Shown: positions 44,148 to 51,452 of the stretch, one piece after another
Numbering within the stretch: position 1 is the first letter of the stretch
Layout of the letters: each line of letters opens with the position of its first letter
DNA from: Paucibacter sp. B2R-40
Lineage (GTDB): Bacteria > Pseudomonadota > Gammaproteobacteria > Burkholderiales > Burkholderiaceae_C
NCBI RefSeq assembly: GCF_025717555.1
Contig: NZ_JAJIRP010000008.1
Span: forward strand, 241,246 to 305,245
DNA length: 64,000 nucleotides
Direction: 5' to 3'
Notes under the pieces: generated by a model
Databases searched by the model: none
Seen by the model: only the letters and a program-made list of their open reading frames with translations
What the model was told of the DNA's origin: nothing
Position numbers and translations under genes: made by a program

Positions 44148-44220
44148 TGATTCGCGCTGTTTGAATGGGCATTTCCTTTTTACATTTTTGTAATTCTTCA
44201 CCGTCGCACAGGAGCTTGGA

Positions 44221-44718
44221 ATGAGTAGCAGCCAAAAATTCATCGCGCGCAATCGCGCGCCTCGGGTCCAGATCGAATATGACGTCGAGGTCTACGGCGC
44301 CGAGAAGAAAGTTCAACTGCCTTTTGTGATGGGCGTGATGGCCGATCTGTCCGGCAATCCGGCCGATCCCTTGGCGCCTGTGGCGGACCGCAAGTTTTTG
44401 GAAGTCGATGTCGATAACTTCGACGCCCGCATGAAGGCGATGAAGCCCCGCGTGGCCATGCAAGTGCCGAACTCGCTGACCGGCGAAGGTAATCTGAGCG
44501 TCGACATCACCTTCGACAGCATGGATGACTTCACGCCCGACGCCGTGGCGCGGAAGGTTGATTCGCTGAGCAAGCTGCTTGATGCGCGCCAGCAGTTGCA
44601 AAACCTGGTCACCTATATGGACGGCAAAGGTGGGGCCGAAGAGTTGATCGGCAAGCTGATCAATGACCCGGCCTTGTTGGGTGCGCTGGCTTCGTCGGCC
44701 AAGCCGCCGGACGCTTAA
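44221..44718 (+). CDS. tssB: T6SS contractile sheath small subunit TssB (VipA)
   Basis: 165 residues, complete. Signature segments are FIARNRAPRVQIEYDVE, LPFVMGVMADLSG and ITFDSMDDFTPDAVARKV. With TssC it builds the cytoplasmic contractile sheath. AGGAG precedes the start. This is the canonical subunit; a divergent TssB-like domain also occurs fused in the 22773 gene product. Confidence 0.97.
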   Translation: MSSSQKFIARNRAPRVQIEYDVEVYGAEKKVQLPFVMGVMADLSGNPADPLAPVADRKFLEVDVDNFDARMKAMKPRVAMQVPNSLTGEGNLSVDITFDSMDDFTPDAVARKVDSLSKLLDARQQLQNLVTYMDGKGGAEELIGKLINDPALLGALASSAKPPDA

Positions 44719-44774
44719 GTCTGGCTTGCCGATCTCGCACCGAACAACCCACTCAAGAAATACTGGAGAAATAG

Positions 44775-46271
44775 ATGGCAGACTCCCAAGCCTCTCAGTC
44801 CTCGGCAGCGCTGGCCAGCGTTGCGATGGAAGGCAGCGACCTCGCTTCGCTGCTGCAAAAAGAATTCAAGCCCAAGTCCGATGAAGCTAAAAGCGCGGTC
44901 GAACAAGCGGTACAAACTTTGGCCCAGCAGGCGCTGAGCCAAACCGCGCTGATCGGCAGCGACACCGTCGCTTCCATCGAGGCGATGATTGCAGCGATCG
45001 ACAAGAAGCTCTCGGAGCAGATCAATTTGATCTTGCACCACCAAGACTTCCAAAAGCTCGAAGGCGCTTGGCGCGGTCTGCATTACATGGTGAACAACAC
45101 CGAGACCGATGAGTCGCTGAAGATCCGGGTGATGAACGTCTCCAAGGCCGAGCTGGGCAAGACGCTCAAGCGCTACAAGGGCACCAGCTGGGATCAAAGC
45201 CCGATCTTCAAGAAGATCTACTCCGAGGAATTCAGCCAATTCGGCGGCGAGCCTTTCGGCTGCCTGGTCGGTGACTATCACTTCGACCAAAGCGCGCCCG
45301 ATGTCGAGTTGCTGTCCGAGATGGCCAAGATTGCCGCTGCAGCCCATGCTCCCTTCATCACCGGAGGCTCGCCGACCTTGATGCAGATGGACTCATGGCA
45401 AGAGCTGGCCAATCCACGCGATCTGACCAAGATCTTCACGACGCCTGAATATGCGGCTTGGCGTTCGCTGCGTGAGTCGGAGGACTCTAAGTATGTGGGC
45501 CTGGCAATGCCAAGGTTCCTGTCGCGCATGCCTTACGGTGCAAAGACGAATCCGGTCGAGGCCTTCAATTTCGAAGAGGACACCGGCTCGGCTGACCACG
45601 GCAAGTACACCTGGGCGAATGCCGCCTACGCGATGGCCACCAATATCAACCGCTCCTTCAAGGAAAACGGCTGGTGCACCCGAATTCGCGGTATCGAGTC
45701 AGGTGGCGCAGTGCAGAACTTGCCCACCCACAGCTTCCCGACCGATGACGGCGGCGTGGACATGAAATGCCCGACCGAAATCGCGATCGAAGACCGGCGC
45801 GAGGCGGAGCTGGCCAAGAATGGTTTCATGCCCTTGGTGCACCGCAAGAACAGCGATTTCGCTGCCTTTATTGGCGCGCAGTCACTGCACAAGCCGGCCG
45901 AGTATGACGATCCGGACGCGACCGCCAACGCCAACTTGGCCGCCCGTTTGCCTTATCTGTTCGCCACCTGCCGTTTTGCGCATTACCTGAAGTGCATCGT
46001 GCGCGACAAGATTGGCTCGTTCAAGGAGCGTGCCGAAGTCGAGCGCTGGTTGACGAAGTGGGTCATGCAATACGTCGACGGCGATCCCGCCAACTCCTCC
46101 GAGCAGACCAAGGCGAAGAAGCCGCTCGCTGCGGCCGAAGTGGTGGTCGAGGAGGACCCGGCCAATCCAGGCTATTACAGCTCGAAGTTCTTCCTGCGGC
46201 CCCATTACCAATTGGAAGGCCTGACCGTCTCGCTGCGCTTGGTCTCCAAGCTGCCGTCGGTCAAAGGATAG
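44775..46271 (+). CDS. tssC: T6SS contractile sheath large subunit TssC (VipB)
   Basis: 498 residues, full length. Conserved features include HHQDFQKLEGAWRGLHYMVN, SEEFSQFGGEPFGCLVGDYH, LSRMPYGAKTNPVEAFNFEE, WANAAYAMATNINRSFKENG, the RFAHYLKCIVRDKIGSF region and the C-terminal SKFFLRPHYQLEGLTVSLRL needed for sheath interdigitation. GGAG precedes the start. It lies 56 bases after tssB and 115 bases before hcp. Confidence 0.98.
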   Translation: MADSQASQSSAALASVAMEGSDLASLLQKEFKPKSDEAKSAVEQAVQTLAQQALSQTALIGSDTVASIEAMIAAIDKKLSEQINLILHHQDFQKLEGAWRGLHYMVNNTETDESLKIRVMNVSKAELGKTLKRYKGTSWDQSPIFKKIYSEEFSQFGGEPFGCLVGDYHFDQSAPDVELLSEMAKIAAAAHAPFITGGSPTLMQMDSWQELANPRDLTKIFTTPEYAAWRSLRESEDSKYVGLAMPRFLSRMPYGAKTNPVEAFNFEEDTGSADHGKYTWANAAYAMATNINRSFKENGWCTRIRGIESGGAVQNLPTHSFPTDDGGVDMKCPTEIAIEDRREAELAKNGFMPLVHRKNSDFAAFIGAQSLHKPAEYDDPDATANANLAARLPYLFATCRFAHYLKCIVRDKIGSFKERAEVERWLTKWVMQYVDGDPANSSEQTKAKKPLAAAEVVVEEDPANPGYYSSKFFLRPHYQLEGLTVSLRLVSKLPSVKG

Positions 46272-46331
46272 ACACCGACCTTGATTTCAACCTTCCCCGG
46301 TCGGCTGCATGGCTGGGGGCGCTCTCCGACA

Positions 46332-46358
46332 GGGCGTTTCTTGCAGTATCTAACGCCC
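46332..46358 (+). promoter_or_regulatory. Hairpin between tssC and hcp
   Basis: GGGCGTT (46332-46338) pairs with AACGCCC (46352-46358) around a 13-base loop, 28 bases before the hcp start. No T run follows, so it is more likely an RNA processing or stability element for the hcp message than a terminator. Confidence 0.45.
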
Positions 46359-46386
46359 AATTTGGGTAGCATTTCAGGAGAGCATC

Positions 46387-46881
46387 ATGGCATTAGACAT
46401 GTTCATCAATTTGGGCGCCAACATCAAGGGCGAGAGCCGCGACAAGGTGCAAGGCCCCAAGGGCGACGTCGATGTGTTGGCTTGGAGCTGGGGCATGTCG
46501 CAATCAGGCACCACCCACACCGGCGGTGGCGGCGGTGCCGGCAAGGCCAACTTCCAGGATCTGTCCTTCACCAAGTATGTGGACTCTGCATCCAGTGCCT
46601 TGATGGTTGCCTTGGCCAAGGGGAGTCACATCCCGGAAGTAAGCTTGATGGTTCGCAAGGCCGGTGAAGGTCAGCACAAATACATCCACATCACAATGAA
46701 GGAAGTGATCGTGACTTCCGTCAGCACCGGCGGCTCTGGTGGTGAAGACAAGCTGACCGAAAACGTCACGCTGAACTTTGCCGAAGTTAAATTTGACTAT
46801 ACGCCGCAAGATTCCAAGGGCACCGTCGCTGGCGACAAAACCTTTGCTTGGAACATTGCCGAGAATCACGCGGCTGGTTGA
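46387..46881 (+). CDS. hcp: T6SS inner tube protein Hcp (TssD)
   Basis: 164 residues. MALDMFINLGANIKGESRD opens it, with the tube-fold elements DVLAWSWGMSQSGT, FQDLSFTKYVDSASSALM and VTLNFAEVKFDYTPQDSKG. Hcp hexamers stack into the tube that is expelled and can carry small cargo. AGGAG precedes the ATG. The gene is flanked by a hairpin on the 5' side and a long perfect stem-loop on the 3' side, as expected for a highly expressed, separately stabilised message. Confidence 0.97.
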   Translation: MALDMFINLGANIKGESRDKVQGPKGDVDVLAWSWGMSQSGTTHTGGGGGAGKANFQDLSFTKYVDSASSALMVALAKGSHIPEVSLMVRKAGEGQHKYIHITMKEVIVTSVSTGGSGGEDKLTENVTLNFAEVKFDYTPQDSKGTVAGDKTFAWNIAENHAAG

Positions 46882-46941
46882 TCGATCTTCTATGTTCTCT
46901 CCGACTGTCCTTTGGATGCTGGAGGGGCGAGAGAAGCAAAG

Positions 46942-46976
46942 AATCCAAGCGGCCAGCCGCGCTGGCCGCTTGGATT
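46942..46976 (+). terminator. Perfect 16-bp stem-loop after hcp
   Basis: The arms at 46942-46957 and 46961-46976 (AATCCAAGCGGCCAGC and its exact complement) enclose a three-base loop CGC. A T run (CTCTTTTTATT) starts about seven bases later, further than in a standard terminator. It may end part of the hcp transcripts and protect the message from 3' decay, letting Hcp exceed the downstream baseplate proteins. Confidence 0.7.
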
Positions 46977-47107
46977 ACCACTCTTTTTATTCAACTCACG
47001 CAGACTCACGCTGATCCTTGTTGCCCAATTCGCCGGCAATTTGGTAGGCGCAATGGCAGCCAGATGTTGCCCGGGTTTTGCGGGGGTCCTGATTTGCCGG
47101 AGTTCCC

Positions 47108-47920
47108 ATGTCCAGTCCCGGCGCAGCCGAACAAGCCCTCAAAGACGGCGATGCAAAAGCCGCCCTCAAGCTTCTGACCGAGCAAGTCAGATCGAACCCG
47201 CAAGACGCCAAGTTGCGCGTCTTCCTGTTCCAACTGCTCTGCGTCACCGGCCAATGGGAGCGTGCGTTGAATCAGCTCAATGTCGCGCTGGAGCTCGACG
47301 CCGGCATGTTGCCCATGGTGCAAACTTACCGCGAGGCCATAGCCTGTGAGACCTTGCGCATGAAGGTTTTCGCGGGGCAAAAGGTGCCGATGTTGTTCGG
47401 TGAGCCCGAGCCTTGGGTTGCCTTGCTGATTGAGGCGCTGCTGCGTGAAGGTCGCGGCGAGCCAGATGCCGGTCGGCAGTTGCGGGCCGAGGCCTTGGAG
47501 CAGGCGCCAGCCACGTCGGGTACGGTCGACGGCCAGGCTTTCGCCTGGATTGCCGATGCCGACAGCCGGCTTGGGCCCGTGATCGAGGCCATCATCAATG
47601 GCAAGTATTACTGGCTGCCCTGGAACCGGGTGGCGCAGGTCGACATCGATCCGCCGCAGGATCTGCGCGACGCGGTCTGGATGCCGGCGCATTTCCAGTT
47701 CACGAATGGTGGCGAAGTCGTCGGTCTGATCCCTACCCGTTATCCCGACACCGAATTGGCGTCGGGCGACTTATTGGCCTTGTCGCGCAGCACCGAATGG
47801 CGCTCGCGCGGGGCAGCGGATGAATTCATTGGCCTGGGCCAGCGTTTGTTCGCCACCGATGCAGCCGATTTCGCGCTGATGGATATTCGTTCCGTCTTGC
47901 TCAATGCAGCGGCCGAGTAA
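47108..47920 (+). CDS. tagJ: T6SS accessory protein TagJ (ImpE)
   Basis: 270 residues. TPR-like N-terminus (LKDGDAKAALKLLTEQVRSN; LRVFLFQLLCVTGQWERALN) and the ImpE signature FAWIADADSRLGPVIEAIIN with the following GKYYWLPW. TagJ binds the TssB N-terminus and is found in the subset of systems related to the Pseudomonas H1 type. Starts 226 bases after hcp, past the stem-loop, and is followed by tssE after three bases. Confidence 0.93.
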   Translation: MSSPGAAEQALKDGDAKAALKLLTEQVRSNPQDAKLRVFLFQLLCVTGQWERALNQLNVALELDAGMLPMVQTYREAIACETLRMKVFAGQKVPMLFGEPEPWVALLIEALLREGRGEPDAGRQLRAEALEQAPATSGTVDGQAFAWIADADSRLGPVIEAIINGKYYWLPWNRVAQVDIDPPQDLRDAVWMPAHFQFTNGGEVVGLIPTRYPDTELASGDLLALSRSTEWRSRGAADEFIGLGQRLFATDAADFALMDIRSVLLNAAAE

Positions 47921-47923
47921 GCC

Positions 47924-48430
47924 ATGACCCAACTTCGCGCCCGTGACCGACTCCAGCCCGCGCTGCTGGACCGGCTGACCGACGACGAACCCGAGTCGGT
48001 CGTTGAAAGCAATGAGGCGCGCGTGATTGGCCGCAATCAGTTGCGCGAAATGGTGTTGCGTGACCTGTCTTGGTTGTTCAACTCGACTGCGCCGGGCGAC
48101 TATATCGATTGGTCGCAGGCGCCGCATGCGCGTAAATCGGTGCTCAATTACGGTTTGCCGGCCTTGTCGGGCAGCAGCGCCTCGAATATCGACCCTCTGA
48201 GCTTGCAAGCCCGTGTCAAGCAGGCCATCCTCGACCACGAGCCGCGCATCCTGCCGCACACCTTGACGGTCGAGACGGTGATTTCTGACAAGCAGCTTGA
48301 CCACCACAACCAGATCGGTTTCCGTATAGCCGGTCAGTTATGGGCCCAGCCGGTGCCGCTGGAGTTGCTCTTGCGCACCGACATCGATCTTGAAACCGGT
48401 CGGGTCGCCGTGCGCGAACTCGATCGCTGA
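47924..48430 (+). CDS. tssE: T6SS baseplate protein TssE (gp25-like)
   Basis: 168 residues. The gp25-like fold is recognised from LREMVLRDLSWLFNSTA, SVLNYGLPALSG and VKQAILDHEPRILPHTLTV. TssE sits in the baseplate wedge with TssF and TssG. The start follows the tagJ stop by three bases; the next gene begins 13 bases later. Confidence 0.95.
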   Translation: MTQLRARDRLQPALLDRLTDDEPESVVESNEARVIGRNQLREMVLRDLSWLFNSTAPGDYIDWSQAPHARKSVLNYGLPALSGSSASNIDPLSLQARVKQAILDHEPRILPHTLTVETVISDKQLDHHNQIGFRIAGQLWAQPVPLELLLRTDIDLETGRVAVRELDR

Positions 48431-48443
48431 AGGGCCAAGCATC

Positions 48444-50342
48444 ATGGACCCGCGCCTGCTGCGTTACTACAACGACGAGTTGCGCCATTTGCGCGAGATG
48501 GGCGCCGAGTTCGCCCAGCAGTTTCCCAAGATTGCAGCCCGTCTAGGAATCGAAGGGCTGGAGGTCTCCGACCCCTATGTGGAGCGCTTGCTGGAAGGTT
48601 TTGCCTTTTTGGCAGGCCGAATCCAACTCAAGCTGGACGCCGAGTTCCCGCGCTTTACCCAGACGCTGCTGGAGATTGTCTACCCGCAGTTCCTGGCTCC
48701 TACGCCGGCGATGTTGATCGCGCGCGTCTTCCCGGATCTGGCCGACCCCAGCCTTGCGACTGGTTTGACGCTGGCGCGCGGCAGCGTGATGCACAGCCTG
48801 CCCGGCAAGGCGGGTGCCACGCCCTGCGAATTTCGCAGTGCGCATGAGCTGAAGATTTGGCCGCTGGAGTTGACGCAGGTCGAGTACTTCAGCCAGGCTG
48901 CCGACCTGCCAATTGCCGCCGTCCCCGAATGGCGCAAGTACCGCTCGGGCCTGCGCCTGCGCCTGCGGACCACCGCCAACTGCGATCTGAGCCAGCTCTC
49001 GCTTGACAGCCTGCGCCTGCATTGCACCGGTCTCGATGATGTGGCCTACCGCCTGCACGAGCTGATCTGCGGCCATGCGATGGGCGTCTTGCTGATGCCA
49101 ACCAAGCGCCCGGCCGACTGGCATGAGGCCCTCGACGCCGAAAGCATCGCACCGGTTGGTTTCGACGATGAGGAGGCCTTGCTTCCGCCGACGCTGCACG
49201 GCTTCGAGGGCTACCGCATCGTGCAGGAATACTTCGCCTTCCCGCAACGGTTCTTATTTTTCGACCTGCACGATATTGGCGAGGCGCTGCGCGAGCATGG
49301 TGGCAGAGATGTCGACATCGTCATTCTGTTTTCGCGCGCCGACAACGCCTTGCTGCAGCAGGTCGACGCCAGCAATCTCGCACTCAACTGTGTGCCCGCC
49401 ATCAATTTGCTTGAGCGACGCTGCGACCGTATCCAGGTCAATCCCGGCGATACCGACTACCACGTTGTGCCCGACCGCACCCGGCCCATGGACTACGAAG
49501 TGCACACGGTCACCGAGTTGATCGGCTACGGCAGCGGAGCAGGGGCGGGCCCCGCCAAAGACAAGGCCACCGAGTGGCGCTTCTTGCCCTTCTACAACGC
49601 CTTCCACACGGAAGCACGTTCGCACAATGCCTATTTCTCGGTGCAACGGATGCCGCGATTGATGTCGCAGCTGCAGACCCGCGAGGGCCCGCGCTCCAGC
49701 TATATCGGCAGCGAGGTCTATGTATCGGTCGTGGATGCGACCGAAGCGCCGTTCTCCGCCGATCTGCGCCAGCTTGGCGTGAGGGCTCTGTGCAGCAACC
49801 GCGATCTGCCGATCTTGATGCCGACCGGTAACGCCAAGGGTGATCTGACCTTGGCGCAGACCGCGCCGGTCAAGTCCATCCAGGTGATCAAGGGCCCGTC
49901 GCGCCCGCAGTCGGCCCTGCGCGAGGGCAATATCGCCTGGAAGATGATCAACCAACTGTCATTGAATCACCTGTCTTTGACCGATACCGATGCCGAGCAC
50001 GGTGCGGCGGCACTGCGCGAAATCTTGCGCCTTTATGCGCCCAGCGGTGACGCCGCTGCGCAGCGCCAGGTCGACGGCCTGCGCTCGGTCAAGCTGGCCC
50101 CGGTAGTGCGGCGCCTGCCCATGGCCGGCCCCATCACCTTCGGGCGCGGCGTGGATGTGCGGGTGGAGATCGATGACCATGCGTTTGAAGGCGGCAGCGC
50201 CTTTTTGCTCGGCTTGGTGCTGGAGCGTTTTGTCGCCCGCCATGTGTCGCTGAATGGCTTCACCCAGTTGCGCCTGCATTCGCCGGCACGCGGCGATATC
50301 CTCAGCGGCCGCCCGCGCTGCGGCACCCGAGCGATTCTGTGA
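48444..50342 (+). CDS. tssF: T6SS baseplate protein TssF
   Basis: 632 residues from the ATG at 48444; an earlier in-frame start at 48390 lies inside tssE and is a shadow. The family opening MDPRLLRYYNDELRHLREMG is intact, with IAARLGIEGLEVSDPYVERL and, later, EYFAFPQRFLFFDL. The C-terminal SSFLLGLVL-type region appears as GSAFLLGLVLERFVARHVSL. Its stop overlaps the tssG start (TGATG). Confidence 0.97.
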   Translation: MDPRLLRYYNDELRHLREMGAEFAQQFPKIAARLGIEGLEVSDPYVERLLEGFAFLAGRIQLKLDAEFPRFTQTLLEIVYPQFLAPTPAMLIARVFPDLADPSLATGLTLARGSVMHSLPGKAGATPCEFRSAHELKIWPLELTQVEYFSQAADLPIAAVPEWRKYRSGLRLRLRTTANCDLSQLSLDSLRLHCTGLDDVAYRLHELICGHAMGVLLMPTKRPADWHEALDAESIAPVGFDDEEALLPPTLHGFEGYRIVQEYFAFPQRFLFFDLHDIGEALREHGGRDVDIVILFSRADNALLQQVDASNLALNCVPAINLLERRCDRIQVNPGDTDYHVVPDRTRPMDYEVHTVTELIGYGSGAGAGPAKDKATEWRFLPFYNAFHTEARSHNAYFSVQRMPRLMSQLQTREGPRSSYIGSEVYVSVVDATEAPFSADLRQLGVRALCSNRDLPILMPTGNAKGDLTLAQTAPVKSIQVIKGPSRPQSALREGNIAWKMINQLSLNHLSLTDTDAEHGAAALREILRLYAPSGDAAAQRQVDGLRSVKLAPVVRRLPMAGPITFGRGVDVRVEIDDHAFEGGSAFLLGLVLERFVARHVSLNGFTQLRLHSPARGDILSGRPRCGTRAIL

Positions 50343-51403
50343 TGACGCCGCCGGCCCGCAAGCCTACTCGCCCCGACCCGGTCCACGAGATCTCGGCCGC
50401 CGCGCACAGCTTTGATTTTTATCAGGCTTTGCGCTTGATCGATGCCTACAACCTCGACAAGCCGCGCCTGGGCACTGCCCGGCGGCCGGTTGATGAGGCG
50501 GTGCGCCTAGGTCAGGCGGCCGACTTGAGCTTTGCGCCTTCCAGCCTGAGCATGGTCGACCCGGCAGACCGCAGTGGCCGCCCGCGTGTCGAAGTGCGTT
50601 TCTTCGGCCTGTTCGGGCCGAACAGCCCGCTGCCGCTGCACATGACGGCCTATGCCCGTGAGCGCCGCATGCACAAGGGCGATGAGACCTTCGGCCGTTT
50701 TGCCGATATGTTTCACCACCGCCTTTTGCTGCTGTTCTACCGCGCTTGGGCGCAGGGCAAACCTGCCGTGAGCCTGGACCGCCCGAACGAGGACCGGTTT
50801 GCCTCCTTTGTCGGCTCGCTGATCGGCGTGGCCGGGCCAGAGTTGCAAAACCGCGATGCCGCGCCCGACCATGCGCGCTTGGCCCATGCCGGCGTCTTGT
50901 CCCGTCAGGTGCGCAATGCCGACGGCCTGGGCCTGCTGCTGTCGAGCTATTTGGGCATGCAGGCGCGCATCGAGCAGTTCCATGGCCGCTGGATGCCGCT
51001 GCAGCCCGAGGAGCGTACCTGCATCAAGCGCATCAGCCGGCGCGGTGCGTCCAGGCGTCTGTCGACCGCGCAACTCGGCGTGAGCGCCGTGCTGGGCCGC
51101 GCGGTGTTTGACCGTCAACACCATTTCCGTATTCATGTCGGCCCGCTGGACCTGCCCGCCTTTGAAGCGTTGCTGCCGGTCGGCAAAGCCTTGCCGGCGG
51201 TGCAAGCGCTGGTGCACCAATACATCGGCCTGGAACTCGGCTGGGACCTGGCGCTGCAGCTCAAGCAAGAGCAAGTGCCGGCCTGTCGGCCGGGCGTCTA
51301 TGGCCGCCTGGGCTGGACCACCTGGTTGGGCAAACAGCCCGGCGAGTCCACCAGAAACCGGCCCGCAGTTTTGAATTTAAGCCCGAGGCTCGCACAGCTC
51401 TGA
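50342..51403 (+). CDS. tssG: T6SS baseplate protein TssG
   Basis: 353 residues from the ATG at 50342, overlapping the tssF stop; a GTG at 50339 is also in frame. Family features are FDFYQALRLIDAYN near the N-terminus, VRFFGLFGPNSPLPLHMTAY and HHRLLLLFYRAWAQGKP. TssF2-TssG wedges surround the VgrG hub. Ends 49 bases before tssH. Confidence 0.96.
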   Translation: MTPPARKPTRPDPVHEISAAAHSFDFYQALRLIDAYNLDKPRLGTARRPVDEAVRLGQAADLSFAPSSLSMVDPADRSGRPRVEVRFFGLFGPNSPLPLHMTAYARERRMHKGDETFGRFADMFHHRLLLLFYRAWAQGKPAVSLDRPNEDRFASFVGSLIGVAGPELQNRDAAPDHARLAHAGVLSRQVRNADGLGLLLSSYLGMQARIEQFHGRWMPLQPEERTCIKRISRRGASRRLSTAQLGVSAVLGRAVFDRQHHFRIHVGPLDLPAFEALLPVGKALPAVQALVHQYIGLELGWDLALQLKQEQVPACRPGVYGRLGWTTWLGKQPGESTRNRPAVLNLSPRLAQL

Positions 51404-51452
51404 TTCGATCCGATCCGAATACATCACAACCCTCTCTCTTGAAGGAATCACC

